This document shows, in pieces, positions 1-8,909 of a stretch of 64,000 bases of DNA. Made by a program: the position numbers and the translations under genes. Each line of letters starts with the position of its first letter. The stretch's first letter is position 1. The notes below the pieces were generated by a model. That model was not told the DNA's origin. It was given only the letters and a program-made list of their open reading frames with translations, and made no database searches. This stretch comes from Leptospira fluminis (GTDB lineage Bacteria > Spirochaetota > Leptospiria > Leptospirales > Leptospiraceae): positions 654,177 to 718,176 of the forward strand of contig NZ_RQEV01000003.1 of the NCBI RefSeq assembly GCF_004771275.1. The letters are read 5' to 3'.

Positions 1-127
1 TGGTCCATTGCGTTTGTAGTTCCTTCTTGGCTTTTTCCTCGTCGGGAGGACCCGCAATTTGTGCCGTGATGTATAAAGGCGAAAACAGAAGTAGAACCGC
101 TCCTGTCATTAGAAGTACTTTCGCCAT
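1..127 (-). CDS. Exported protein of unknown function (N-terminal fragment)
   Basis: This gene runs off the left edge; only about 42 codons are visible. An ATG at 127-125 opens a typical signal peptide: a short basic start (MAKVLL), a hydrophobic core with LLLFSPLYI, and a likely cleavage after TAQ. The mature protein begins IAGPPDEEKAKKELQ, which is charged and probably helical. The product is therefore predicted to leave the cytoplasm. It is divergent from sixA with about 80 bp between the starts. No family can be assigned from so little sequence. Confidence 0.6.
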   Translation of the reverse strand, partial: MAKVLLMTGAVLLLFSPLYITAQIAGPPDEEKAKKELQTQWT

Positions 128-208
128 AGATCGGAATTTGTATCCACTTGAAAGATCCTTGTCAATGAAATTCCCCTATTTCACTATTTCCGAATCGGAG
201 GCGAGTTC

Positions 209-712
209 TTGAAGTCGATTTATTTGATCCGGCATTCCAAATCGGATTGGGAAACTTCGTATTCGCGCGACAAAGAACGCCCGTTATCAGAACGGGGACG
301 AAAGAACGCGAAAACACTACGGAAATATCTGAACAAAATCTCCTTTTCGACAGATCTTGCCTTGGTCTCCCCTTCGGAAAGAACGAAGGAAACTTTCCGC
401 ATATTAAACGTGCCCGAACCTCTTGCAAAGAACGTGAATTTTGTCTCTTCTCTTTATGAAGCGGAAGGATCCGAGCTTTTGGAATTATTAAGGAAGTTGG
501 AATACGATTTAGATAACGTATTAATCGTTGGCCATAATCCCGGGTTGGAGAACCTTGCCGAAAGATTGATTTTCGGGAAGAAGGAAACTTTCCCCGAATC
601 GCTCTTCTTAAAGTTTCCGACTTCCGGGTTTCTGTCTCTGGTATTGAATTCTACGGACTGGAAGGATTGCGGAGCTGTCCCCTGTCAAATGCAGAGGTTT
701 TGGATTCCATGA
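209..712 (+). CDS. sixA: SixA-like histidine phosphatase
   Basis: A 167-residue member of the histidine phosphatase (phosphoglycerate mutase-like) superfamily, of the short SixA type that removes phosphate from phosphohistidine. The catalytic RH motif is at residues 8-9 (RHSKSDW), the SPSERTKET segment carrying a second phosphate-binding Arg is at 54-62, and the second catalytic His is in GHNPG at about 108-112. The start is TTG at 209, chosen because GGAG at 197-200 is 8 bases upstream. The stop overlaps the start of hpt (ATGA), so the two are translationally coupled. The true substrate, a phosphorelay protein or a small molecule, cannot be read from the sequence. Confidence 0.8.
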   Translation: MKSIYLIRHSKSDWETSYSRDKERPLSERGRKNAKTLRKYLNKISFSTDLALVSPSERTKETFRILNVPEPLAKNVNFVSSLYEAEGSELLELLRKLEYDLDNVLIVGHNPGLENLAERLIFGKKETFPESLFLKFPTSGFLSLVLNSTDWKDCGAVPCQMQRFWIP

Positions 713-1251
713 AAAACGATTTTATTCTTCCACAGAACCCTTTTCTAAAACCGCTAATCTCTCGGCAGGAAATCGAATCGAGAGTCGCTCAAATAGGAGA
801 ACGGATAGCGACGGATTATCTAGGAAAGGAACCCGTACTCGTTTGCGTACTGAGAGGGGGTGTTTATTTTTTTTCGGATTTGACGAGAGCCATTCCCTTT
901 CCCGTAGAAGTGGACTTTCTACAGGCAAAGTCTTATTCCGGAAAAGGATCGAGCGGAAGGGTAGAATTGCTAAAGGATCTGGACTCCGATATTACGGACC
1001 GTCATGTACTGCTTTTGGAGGACATAGTCGATACGGGACTCACACTGAAATTTCTGATCCGGCACATCCTTTCCCGTAACCCTATGACTTTGGAAGTAGT
1101 GTCCCTTCTTTGTAAAGAAGGCATGGAGAACGTGGAATATCCCGTAAAATACATAGGCTGGCGTATCGGTAACGAGTTTGTAGTCGGATATGGATTGGAT
1201 TTCGACGGAAGATTCCGTAACCTTCCGGACATATACGTTTTCGAGGACTAG
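709..1251 (+). CDS. hpt: Hypoxanthine phosphoribosyltransferase
   Basis: A 180-residue type I phosphoribosyltransferase of the purine salvage pathway, joining hypoxanthine or guanine to PRPP in the cytoplasm. The PRPP-binding loop LLLEDIVDTGLTL lies at about 101-113 and the upstream loop LRGG at 48-51. The C-terminal part has the YPVKYIGW segment typical of HGPRT base-binding regions. I use the ATG at 709 rather than upstream alternatives because GAGG at 694-697 precedes it and it gives an ATGA overlap with sixA. A terminator follows at 1322-1345, so sixA-hpt looks like a complete two-gene operon. Confidence 0.88.
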   Translation: MKNDFILPQNPFLKPLISRQEIESRVAQIGERIATDYLGKEPVLVCVLRGGVYFFSDLTRAIPFPVEVDFLQAKSYSGKGSSGRVELLKDLDSDITDRHVLLLEDIVDTGLTLKFLIRHILSRNPMTLEVVSLLCKEGMENVEYPVKYIGWRIGNEFVVGYGLDFDGRFRNLPDIYVFED

Positions 1252-1321
1252 ATTCCGCTTTTTCCTTTCGAACCTGACAAGATGGAATCCTGGTTCCATA
1301 AAAATTAGAATGGGAAAGCCG

Positions 1322-1345
1322 GACTTTTTTAAAAAAGTCTTTTTT
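1322..1345 (+). terminator. Rho-independent terminator after sixA-hpt
   Basis: An 18-bp perfect palindrome (1322-1339, GACTTT-TTTAAA-AAAGTC) is followed at once by six T residues (1340-1345). Another small hairpin (ATGGAA 1282-1287 with TTCCAT 1294-1299) lies between it and the hpt stop. It separates the sixA-hpt operon from the antiporter gene that starts at 1398. Confidence 0.7.
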
Positions 1346-1397
1346 GTACGACTTTGCTTTCTACCTTTGGACGCAAACCAATCTCGGATCTCACAAA

Positions 1398-3170
1398 ATG
1401 GATCACCATTCGGTCAGCCTACTCACCGACATCGCCTTAAGCATTATTTTTGCCACGTTATTTTCTCATATTGCAAAGGTGTTCAAGCAACCCCTGGTCT
1501 TAGGCTACGTTTTGGCGGGCCTAGCGATCGGTCCGTTATTCGGGCCTTTTATCGACTCCAAATTAGGAATCGGTTATGTCCACGGAGAAGAGAGCATAGA
1601 GCTCATATCCGAAATCGGGCTGATTCTACTCTTATTCATCATCGGTCTGGAAATCGATCTAAAGGAATTAGCTCGCATGGGCTTGTCCATGTTCGTTCTG
1701 GGCATAGTTCAATTTTTTGTGGGCGTCGCGTTTGCTTGGTTTGCGTTCGAAAGCGTATTTTCCAAAGGCTCCGGAAATTTCGATCTATTGTACTTCGCGA
1801 TCGCCTTATCTTTGAGCTCGACTATGATCGTCGTCAAACTTCTGCACGATAAGTTCGAAATCAGTACCGTGCCAGGTCGCTTAACGATCGGAGTTCTAGT
1901 ACTACAGGATATCTGGGCTATCTTATTCATGGGGATTCAGCCGGACCTCCAGGATCCGAGAATTCTGAACGTGACCACTTCCTTATTGAAAGGAACCGCT
2001 TTGGTAGTGTTCGCATTCGTCATTAGCCGCTATTTACTTTCCCGTCTCTTTTTGGCGGCTGCGGCAAAGCCCGAACTGATTTTGATTACTTCCATTGCCT
2101 GGTGTTTTCTGCTGTGCGGGATCGCGGAAAAAGCGGAGTTATCCAAGGAAATGGGAGCTTTGATTGCGGGGGTCAGCATAGCCGCCTTTCCGTACGGAGC
2201 GGACGTTATTAGTAAGCTCTCAGGGATACGCGATTTTTTCATCACTTTGTTTTTCGTGGCGCTCGGGATGAAGATCCAAACGCCGGATTTCGACGATCTT
2301 CGGATCGCTTTTTTGGCGGTAGGTTTCGTAATTTTGAGCCGGGTTTTGATCGTGGCGCCTACCGTCTTTCTTTCAGGAAAGGGTCTTCGGGCCGGAATCA
2401 TTGCGGGATTGAATCTGGCTCAAATCTCCGAATTCTCCCTAGTTATTTTGGCTTTGGGAGTACAAAAAGAACATATCGGAAAAGAGCTTCAGGCGATCGT
2501 TCTTACTTCCATGATCCTTGCGTCCATCGTGTCCACGTATGTGATTCTGTTTAACGATAAGATTGCGAGAGGGATTCTGTCGTTTTTATCCGTTTTGGGA
2601 ATTCGGGAAGCGAGGGAGCCGTTGGAATCGCAGGTCACGGGGGAACCGAAGCGCGATATCGTGCTTCTCGGTTATTTCCGGATCGCCCAGGGATTGATCG
2701 AAGGAATAGAGAAAGAAAGGCCGTCTTGGTTGAAGCGGATCTTAGTCGTGGATTTTAATCCGATTTATAGGCAAACGCTCGAATCTAAGGGAATACGATG
2801 GGCCTACGGGGATTTGGCGCATCCAGAAAGTCTGCATCACTTAGGCATAGAGGAAGCCAGATACGTGGTATGTACGATCTCGGATATGATTCTTAAGGGA
2901 ACGACAAACCGCCGACTATTGGAATCTTTAAAAAGTATCTGTAGGGACCACCAGCCTCAGTTCATTTTGACGACGGATGATATCGCGGAAGCCGGGGTTT
3001 TGAAGAATAACGGAGCGTCTCATGTGATCGTACCCGGACGATTATCGGGGCTTTCCCTTTTTACGGATTTGAAGGAAATGGTGGAAGGAAATCGAAACAC
3101 TCTAATTTCCGAAAAAGGCGATAAGAGAAAATCGGCTACGTCTAAGAAGAAGAAACCTTCGCCGAGATAA
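1398..3170 (+). CDS. Kef/CPA2-type cation:proton antiporter with RCK domain
   Basis: A 590-residue inner-membrane transporter. The first ~400 residues form a Na+/H+ exchanger domain with many hydrophobic segments (for example LVLGYVLAGLAIGP, GLILLLFIIGLEIDL, and the LQDIWAI segment typical of CPA2 proteins). From about residue 418 an RCK/TrkA-N nucleotide-binding domain follows (RDIVLLGYFRIAQGLIEG, with acidic VVDFNP at the end of the second strand). This is the domain order of KefB/KefC K+ efflux systems, but the ion is not proven. The GxGxxG loop of the RCK domain is degenerate (GYFRIAQG). I use ATG 1398, the first ATG in frame; a TTG at 1344 overlaps the terminator T-run. A second Kef-type gene lies at 40486-42282. 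Confidence 0.8.
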   Translation: MDHHSVSLLTDIALSIIFATLFSHIAKVFKQPLVLGYVLAGLAIGPLFGPFIDSKLGIGYVHGEESIELISEIGLILLLFIIGLEIDLKELARMGLSMFVLGIVQFFVGVAFAWFAFESVFSKGSGNFDLLYFAIALSLSSTMIVVKLLHDKFEISTVPGRLTIGVLVLQDIWAILFMGIQPDLQDPRILNVTTSLLKGTALVVFAFVISRYLLSRLFLAAAAKPELILITSIAWCFLLCGIAEKAELSKEMGALIAGVSIAAFPYGADVISKLSGIRDFFITLFFVALGMKIQTPDFDDLRIAFLAVGFVILSRVLIVAPTVFLSGKGLRAGIIAGLNLAQISEFSLVILALGVQKEHIGKELQAIVLTSMILASIVSTYVILFNDKIARGILSFLSVLGIREAREPLESQVTGEPKRDIVLLGYFRIAQGLIEGIEKERPSWLKRILVVDFNPIYRQTLESKGIRWAYGDLAHPESLHHLGIEEARYVVCTISDMILKGTTNRRLLESLKSICRDHQPQFILTTDDIAEAGVLKNNGASHVIVPGRLSGLSLFTDLKEMVEGNRNTLISEKGDKRKSATSKKKKPSPR

Positions 3171-3176
3171 GTTTTT

Positions 3177-3365
3177 ATGATCGTCAGATCCCCTTGTATA
3201 AAAGTCTGCGAAATGGATCCGGAAACCGGATTCTGCCAAGGCTGCTTTCGAACCTTGGAAGAGATCGGAATGTGGACGGCCTATACGGAAGAGGAAAGAA
3301 AACGGATCCGGTCGCAACTTTTGGATCGGAAATCGGCCTCCGTTTTACCTAAGGATCCTTTATAG
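3177..3365 (+). CDS. DUF1289 cysteine-rich small protein
   Basis: A 62-residue protein with the DUF1289 pattern: SPCIKVCEMD near the N-terminus, then GFCQGCFRTLEEI and a Trp. The four cysteines (residues 7, 11, 20, 23) could bind iron-sulfur or zinc. It starts 6 bases after the antiporter stop and is probably co-transcribed with it. Its stop overlaps the 3' end of the convergent glycosyltransferase by 6 bp. Members of this family are widespread and uncharacterised. Confidence 0.75.
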   Translation: MIVRSPCIKVCEMDPETGFCQGCFRTLEEIGMWTAYTEEERKRIRSQLLDRKSASVLPKDPL

Positions 3366-4499
3366 ACGTTTCTTTTTTCTCGCTAAGAGTAAGTATTCTT
3401 CCACCGTTTTTTTTGCGGAAATTTTCCAATCGTATTTTTTTACATTCGAGGTTGCGAGTCGCTTTTTTGAGGTTGCGATCTTCGGTTTATGCAAAAGTTC
3501 TAATAGACCGGACTCGAAGCCGTCCCTATCCATAGGTGAGAAATAAAACGCGGATTTCCCTAAAATTTCCGGCATTGCGCTCGAATCGGAGGAAAATACC
3601 GGACATCCGCAGGCTTGCGCTTCTAAAGGAGGAAAGCCGAAACCTTCGTACAAAGAAGGGAAAAGCAGAAGCCCCGCGCTAGAGTAGAGAACGCTCAGTT
3701 CTTCCGGTTCCAACCGGGGAAGGATTCGAATCTTGTCCTCCCATCCGGAAGCGTCCGCTTTCAGATATTCCGGGAGTTTTCCATCCGCTCCTGCGATCAC
3801 CCATTGTCTTTCGGTTTTTCCCAAAGACCAGAGGCCTTTCAGAACGTTCAATACGAAGCCGAGATTTTTATGTTCTTTTCCGATTCCGACGCTGAGTAGA
3901 TAATTTTGCTCCAGACCGTACTTGCGGCGGAATGCCTGAATTTCCTTTGCGGGTCTCGGATGGAAAAGACCGAAATCGATTCCGTTATAGACGGTTCGCA
4001 TGGTCGATGGGGAAAATCCGAATACTTCCTCCAAATCCTTAGCCGTAAAATCGGAGACCGTTATTATACGCGCCGCCCCCGACCTGAGTAGGGAAAAAAC
4101 GAGGTGCATATAAATCTGTTTCGCGGGTGAGGAATGGAATTGCTTCAAACGGAACGGAATAATATCGTGAATCGTCACTATGCATTTTTCCAAATAACGT
4201 AAGGGCGCATTGAAATGAGGAATATCCAAAATATCGAATTCCCGCATTTCCGAAATTCCCCACATCTCCCGGAGGGAGTAGACGGGAGCATCATAGGGTA
4301 TGAATTTATAGAATGAAAGAATGGAAGAGTCTAATCCGGATGCTTCCAGCTTTTCCCTGGATCCTAGGACGGTGATCTCTATTCCGTTTTTTTCCGCGAT
4401 CTTCGGGAGTTCCGAAAGAATTCCTCGGATCCGCATTCCGATTCCGGAATGTGCGATCATTCTTGCGTCGTAGCCTATCTTTAAAATGGGAGATTCCAT
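3360..4499 (-). CDS. Family 4 glycosyltransferase
   Basis: A 379-residue GT-B fold glycosyltransferase of the GT1/GT4 type, likely moving a sugar from a nucleotide donor to a cell-surface glycan or lipopolysaccharide. The N-terminal acceptor domain starts KIGYDARMIAHSGIGMR, with the usual glycine-rich first loop. The donor-site signature EGFGFPPLEAQACGCPV is at about residues 283-299, with the E(x7)E pair. AARIITVSDFTAKDL marks the end of the N domain. It is a lone gene, convergent with DUF1289 and divergent from folE. The natural substrate is unknown. Confidence 0.85.
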   Translation of the reverse strand: MESPILKIGYDARMIAHSGIGMRIRGILSELPKIAEKNGIEITVLGSREKLEASGLDSSILSFYKFIPYDAPVYSLREMWGISEMREFDILDIPHFNAPLRYLEKCIVTIHDIIPFRLKQFHSSPAKQIYMHLVFSLLRSGAARIITVSDFTAKDLEEVFGFSPSTMRTVYNGIDFGLFHPRPAKEIQAFRRKYGLEQNYLLSVGIGKEHKNLGFVLNVLKGLWSLGKTERQWVIAGADGKLPEYLKADASGWEDKIRILPRLEPEELSVLYSSAGLLLFPSLYEGFGFPPLEAQACGCPVFSSDSSAMPEILGKSAFYFSPMDRDGFESGLLELLHKPKIATSKKRLATSNVKKYDWKISAKKTVEEYLLLARKKKRL

Positions 4500-4561
4500 G
4501 CGGATCGAGTCATTTTCGGTGTTGGACCGAGATTGGCAAGTCTTACGCTTTTTTGTCCGAT

Positions 4562-4592
4562 TTGTTCCGCAGGAAGGAACAAGCTTTTTTTT
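4562..4592 (+). terminator. Terminator-like hairpin in the folE leader
   Basis: TTGTTCC (4562-4568) pairs perfectly with GGAACAA (4576-4582) around a 7-base loop and is followed by GC and eight T residues (4585-4592). It points along the plus strand, but the only upstream neighbour is a minus-strand gene. It sits about 70 bp before folE. A weak promoter (TTGGAC 4522-4527, TACGCT 4544-4549, 16-bp spacer) precedes it. It may be a folE attenuator or the end of a short RNA. Confidence 0.55.
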
Positions 4593-4660
4593 CTTCGTCT
4601 AAGTATTGTCTTTTTTCGCGATAAAACGAAAAAGGTTCATTATTCGAAAGAGGGTTCGAT

Positions 4661-5212
4661 TTGGAAGAGGAAGTCACCAAAATATTAAAAGCGATCGGAG
4701 AAAACCCCAGTCGGGAAGGTCTGCTGGATACTCCAAAGAGGGTCAAAAAAGCATACGAGTTCTTAACATCCGGCTATACGGCGGACATTAATAAGATCGT
4801 TAATAACGCGATTTTCGAGGAGGAAAGCCGCGGGATGGTTCTGGTTCGGGATATAGAGATGTATTCCCTTTGCGAGCACCATCTTCTTCCATTTTTCGGA
4901 AAGGCACACGTCGGTTATATTCCCAATAAAAAGATCATCGGAATCTCTAAGATTCCTAGAATCGTAGACATCTTCGCAAGACGACTGCAGGTTCAGGAAC
5001 GGATGACCGAGCAGATCGGAAACGCCTTAATGGAAGTTCTTGAACCTCTCGGTGTCGCGGTGGTGGTCAAAGCTAAGCACCTTTGCATGATGATGAGAGG
5101 CGTGGAAAAACAGAATTCGGAACTCTTTACTTCCTGTATGCTCGGAGAATTCAAAACGAACATGGTTACGAGAAACGAATTTTTGGATCTGATTCGAACC
5201 GGTTCGACCTAA
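4661..5212 (+). CDS. folE: GTP cyclohydrolase I
   Basis: A 183-residue enzyme that converts GTP to 7,8-dihydroneopterin triphosphate, the first step towards folate and also feeding queuosine. The zinc ligands are visible: Cys71 in LCEHHLLPF (with His72-His74) and Cys142 in [25 protein letters not shown] near the N-terminus is typical of the family and the length is usual. The start is TTG at 4661, supported by AAAGAGGG at 4647-4654. It ends in a 4-bp overlap with the convergent acyltransferase gene. Its leader carries a terminator-like hairpin (4562-4592), suggesting control by attenuation. Confidence 0.93.
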   Translation: MEEEVTKILKAIGENPSREGLLDTPKRVKKAYEFLTSGYTADINKIVNNAIFEEESRGMVLVRDIEMYSLCEHHLLPFFGKAHVGYIPNKKIIGISKIPRIVDIFARRLQVQERMTEQIGNALMEVLEPLGVAVVVKAKHLCMMMRGVEKQNSELFTSCMLGEFKTNMVTRNEFLDLIRTGST

Positions 5213-5916
5213 CCGGATTGCGATCTTAATTCCTCTGCTTTTTTTTCCGCGATCTGTTTATTCCTTATCATGGCGTCTTGAACAAGGAGACGTTGGGATT
5301 CGAATTCTTCCTCTGTCAGATTTCTAGGAATCCAGATCGGTTTTCCGTAAGAAACTACGAAGGTAGTGAAAGGTTTCGGGACACGGTGTTTGTCCCAGGA
5401 TTTTTCGAGAATCCATTGCCTGGTGCATTCGTAATGGAAGGGAACGATCGGAACTTGGGAAACTTGGGCGGAAGCGATGAGACCCGGTTGTACGATCAAA
5501 GCGGGACCTCTCGGGCCATCGGGAGTGAAGGCCGCAGGAAGGTTCTTTTTCAGATGTACGATCATCGCTTTTAAAGCTTTGGAACCTCCTTTGGAAGAAC
5601 TACCTCGGATACTCGTATTTCCGAACCTATGGACTACTCCGGTGATAAAATCGCCGTCCTTGGATTCTGAGATCAATACGGCTACCTTTCTTCCTCTATG
5701 CAGATAGGGAGAATACAGAACGTTGGTATGCCAAATGGAAAGTATGAACGGTTTTTTGGATTTGAAAAGGGAGTCGAATTCTTCTTTTCCGATTTCGATG
5801 AGAGAAGAGGTTAAGCCGATGATCCTCTGTAAAAAAACCACGAGTGTAGGAACCAGCCATACGAGGATTTTTCGCTTCAGTCCGTCTTTTTCCGGGGATT
5901 CCATTTTTTGCTGCAT
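5209..5916 (-). CDS. DUF374 lysophospholipid acyltransferase-like protein
   Basis: A 235-residue protein of the DUF374 acyltransferase family, membrane-associated through a hydrophobic N-terminal segment ([19 protein letters not shown]). The family HxxxxD-type motif is replaced by [11 protein letters not shown] (residues ~60-70), as usual in DUF374, and [15 protein letters not shown] matches the phosphate-binding motif. VPIVPFHYE is the following conserved block. It probably acylates a lipid A precursor or a lysophospholipid. It is convergent with folE (4-bp overlap) and divergent from acs. Confidence 0.78.
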   Translation of the reverse strand: MQQKMESPEKDGLKRKILVWLVPTLVVFLQRIIGLTSSLIEIGKEEFDSLFKSKKPFILSIWHTNVLYSPYLHRGRKVAVLISESKDGDFITGVVHRFGNTSIRGSSSKGGSKALKAMIVHLKKNLPAAFTPDGPRGPALIVQPGLIASAQVSQVPIVPFHYECTRQWILEKSWDKHRVPKPFTTFVVSYGKPIWIPRNLTEEEFESQRLLVQDAMIRNKQIAEKKAEELRSQSG

Positions 5917-6114
5917 TGAGCCTACATGCTATACCTTGGTCTAATCGCATTCTTTTTTTCGATCGATTTGAATAAATCCGAGGAAAAAATCGAAGCACAA
6001 AGAATCAGTTTTTATTGATATTTTACGGATTCGTCCTTCTTGCGAAAGGAACCGCTGAGAATTGGTAGACAAGCTCCTTTTTAAGGACATCCTGCTGCAT
6101 TTGCGGAGGTGGTT

Positions 6115-8082
6115 ATGGCAAAAGAAAGAATCGTCCAGCCTAACGCTGATTTCAAAAAAAAAGCGAACATCAGCCTGAAAGAATACAAAGCTCTTTATAA
6201 AGAATCCATAGAAAATCCCAAGAAATTCTGGTCCAGAGAAGCTTCTCAAAGACTACATTGGTTCAAAAAATGGGATAAGGTTTTAGAGCACGATTTTAAG
6301 AACGCGAAAGTCCAGTGGTTTAAAGGCGGAAAGTTAAACGTTTCCTACAATTGCTTGGACCGCCATCTAGATTCTCCCTTAAAAAATAAAGCGGCTATCA
6401 TTTGGGAAGGCGACGACCCTAACGAGTATAAGATATACACTTATCATGATCTGTATCGCGAAGTAAATAAACTCGCGAACATTCTGAAGAAATTCGGAGT
6501 AAAGAAGGGTGATAGAGTGCTCATCTATCTTCCTATGATTCCGGAATTGCCTATTTCCCTCTTGGCCTGTACGAGAATAGGAGCAGTTCATTCCGTAGTG
6601 TTCGCGGGATTCTCGCCGGAAGCATTGCAGAGCCGGATGGACGACTGCAAACCCAAGCTTGTTATCACGGCAGACGGAGGATACAGAGGCGGAAAGGGCT
6701 TGGATCTGAAAAAGGCGGTGGACACCGCTCTGGATGCCGCGGTCGAGAAAGTGTCCGACGTGATCGTCGTCCGGAGGACAGGGCAAGAAGCGAATTTAGG
6801 TTGGAAGGAAGGTAGGGATCATTGGTGGCATCTGCTTATGAAGGACCCTTCTCTACCACAATACTGCAAACCGGAAGCGATGGACGCCGAGGATCCTTTG
6901 TTTATTCTGTACACCTCGGGGTCTACGGGAAAACCGAAAGGAGTGTTGCATACTACGGGAGGTTATCTTCTCGGGGTCACCATGAGTTTCCATTACGTTT
7001 TCGACATTAAGCCTTCCGATACGTATTGGTGTACGGCGGACATAGGTTGGGTGACCGGTCATAGTTATCTGGTATACGGCCCTCTGTCAAACGGAGCGAC
7101 TTCGGTGATGTTCGAGGGAGTTCCCACTTATCCTGATTCGGGCAGATTTTGGGACGTGATCGATAAACACGGGGTAACCGTTTTTTATACGGCCCCGACT
7201 GCGATCCGTTCCCTTATGCGCGAAGGAACGGAGCCCATAGAAAAGAGAAGTTTGAAGACTCTTAGATTGATCGGATCCGTCGGAGAACCGATCAACCCGG
7301 AAGCCTGGGAGTGGTATTATAAGAACGTGGGTAAGTCCAAATGCCCCGTTTTGGATACTTGGTGGCAGACCGAAACGGGGGGAGTGATGATTTCACCGCT
7401 TCCCGGAGCGATTGCCCAAAAACCGGGCTCGGCAACGCTTCCTTTTTTCGGAGTCGAACCTCTCTTAGTGGATGAGAACGGAAAGGAACTCGAGGGCAAA
7501 AAGGAAGTTTCCGGAAATCTTTGCATTCGATCCCCATGGCCTTCCATTATGCGGGGAGTTTATGGAGATCCGAAAAGATTCTATGACACGTATTTCTCCA
7601 CTTATAAGGGCTATTATTTTACCGGCGACGGAGCTATCCGAGACAAAGACGGGTATTACTGGATTACTGGTAGAGTGGACGACGTGATCAACGTATCCGG
7701 TCACAGGATCGGTTCCGCGGAAGTGGAAAGCGCTTTGGTGGAAAATCCCTCCGTGGCGGAAGCAGCCGTCGTAGGATTTCCTCACGATATCAAAGGACAA
7801 GGTATCTACGCGTATGTCACCGTAAAACAAGGAGTGGTCACGAATGATTCCCTCAAAAAGGAACTGATTTCCACCGTGGAAAAAGTGATCGGTAAAATCG
7901 CGAGGCCCGACGTGATACATTGGACTCCGGCCCTTCCCAAGACCAGATCCGGAAAGATCATGCGCAGGATTTTACGTAAGATCGCCGGGGCGGAATTCGA
8001 AGGCCTCGGAGATACGTCCACTTTGGCCGACCCGTCCATCGTAGATCGGTTGATAGAGGACAAAAAGAAATACCATAGCTGA
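6115..8082 (+). CDS. acs: Acetyl-CoA synthetase (AMP-forming)
   Basis: A 655-residue enzyme that activates acetate to acetyl-CoA with ATP. The adenylate-forming P-loop [11 protein letters not shown] starts at about residue 266. [10 protein letters not shown] with the acetate-pocket Trp is at about 416, and the C-terminal regulatory lysine is in TRSGKIMRR at about Lys614, which is acetylated in studied homologues. The length is standard. I use ATG 6115 because GCGGAGG at 6103-6109 is a good ribosome site; the GTG six bases upstream lies in that site. The next gene starts 7 bases after the stop. A 198-bp spacer upstream must hold its promoter, but I see no convincing hexamers. Confidence 0.93.
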   Translation: MAKERIVQPNADFKKKANISLKEYKALYKESIENPKKFWSREASQRLHWFKKWDKVLEHDFKNAKVQWFKGGKLNVSYNCLDRHLDSPLKNKAAIIWEGDDPNEYKIYTYHDLYREVNKLANILKKFGVKKGDRVLIYLPMIPELPISLLACTRIGAVHSVVFAGFSPEALQSRMDDCKPKLVITADGGYRGGKGLDLKKAVDTALDAAVEKVSDVIVVRRTGQEANLGWKEGRDHWWHLLMKDPSLPQYCKPEAMDAEDPLFILYTSGSTGKPKGVLHTTGGYLLGVTMSFHYVFDIKPSDTYWCTADIGWVTGHSYLVYGPLSNGATSVMFEGVPTYPDSGRFWDVIDKHGVTVFYTAPTAIRSLMREGTEPIEKRSLKTLRLIGSVGEPINPEAWEWYYKNVGKSKCPVLDTWWQTETGGVMISPLPGAIAQKPGSATLPFFGVEPLLVDENGKELEGKKEVSGNLCIRSPWPSIMRGVYGDPKRFYDTYFSTYKGYYFTGDGAIRDKDGYYWITGRVDDVINVSGHRIGSAEVESALVENPSVAEAAVVGFPHDIKGQGIYAYVTVKQGVVTNDSLKKELISTVEKVIGKIARPDVIHWTPALPKTRSGKIMRRILRKIAGAEFEGLGDTSTLADPSIVDRLIEDKKKYHS

Positions 8083-8089
8083 AAAAGGA

Positions 8090-8881
8090 ATGGGGCCTAA
8101 AAGAATCGTCTGTCTGACGGAGGAAACTACGGAACTCCTCTACCTGCTCGGGGAGGAGGATCGTATCGTAGGTATCTCCGCATACACGGTCAGACCGCTT
8201 AAAGCGAAAGAGGAAAAACCCAGAGTCTCTGCGTTTATAAGCGGTAACATTAGAAAAATAAAAGAGCTAAAACCGGACCTAGTCATCGGATTTTCCGATA
8301 TACAGGCCGATCTTGCTAGGGATCTGATCCGGGAAGGTCTGAACGTTTTGGTTACGAACCAAAGGAGCCTCGAAGAGATTTTCGAGGCGATTCGACTGGT
8401 CGGGGGATTGGTGGGAAAAGCCAAGGAGTCCACCGCATTGATCGACGGATATCGCAGAAAGTTGGATAACGTTCGAAAGAATTCGTCGAATAGATCCAAA
8501 CCCAAGGTTTTTTTCCAGGAATGGGACGAGCCCGTTATTACCGGAATTCGGTGGGTTTCCGAACTGATCGACATCGCCGGAGGCAAAGATTGCTTCGTCG
8601 ATTTTCGGGAAAAGACCTTGGCAAAGGATAGAATCGTTTCGTTGCAGGATGTGGCCGATGCGGACCCCGACATTATCGTCGGCTGTTGGTGCGGTAAACC
8701 TGTGGATTTCGAATGGGTTAGAACCAGGCGGGAATGGCAAAACGTTTCGGCGTTGAGGAACCAAAAGATTTTCGAAATGGATCCGGCGATTATTCTACAG
8801 CCCGGGCCGGCTTTGTTCGAAGAAGGCCTTTTTGAACTTGAGAAAATTATGAAAGAGTTCGAATCGCCGGAAACCTACTAA
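8090..8881 (+). CDS. BtuF-like substrate-binding domain protein without signal peptide
   Basis: A 263-residue protein with the helical-backbone metal-receptor fold used by cobalamin and siderophore binding proteins: [26 protein letters not shown] at the start, [20 protein letters not shown], and the [13 protein letters not shown] segment. It has no signal peptide or lipobox and begins directly with the first beta strand, so it should stay in the cytoplasm. Such proteins are often annotated as cobalamin-binding but their ligand is unknown. It follows acs by 7 bp and a chemoreceptor follows after 28 bp. The Shine-Dalgarno (AAAAAGGA) lies unusually close to the ATG. Confidence 0.75.
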   Translation: MGPKRIVCLTEETTELLYLLGEEDRIVGISAYTVRPLKAKEEKPRVSAFISGNIRKIKELKPDLVIGFSDIQADLARDLIREGLNVLVTNQRSLEEIFEAIRLVGGLVGKAKESTALIDGYRRKLDNVRKNSSNRSKPKVFFQEWDEPVITGIRWVSELIDIAGGKDCFVDFREKTLAKDRIVSLQDVADADPDIIVGCWCGKPVDFEWVRTRREWQNVSALRNQKIFEMDPAIILQPGPALFEEGLFELEKIMKEFESPETY

Positions 8882-8909
8882 AAACGATCGTTCAATGAGG
8901 AAGGATACA

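Noticed and set aside
667..708. Upstream start for hpt
   Set aside because: The extra residues lie inside sixA and the ATG at 709 has both a ribosome site and an ATGA overlap.
1190..1852. 220-codon open frame over the 5' part of the Kef-type antiporter
   Set aside because: It runs through the terminator and the antiporter N-terminus in another frame and has an Arg/His-rich, non-protein-like composition.
4500..4660. preQ1 or THF riboswitch before folE
   Set aside because: Only a simple terminator stem is visible; the conserved aptamer sequences are not present.
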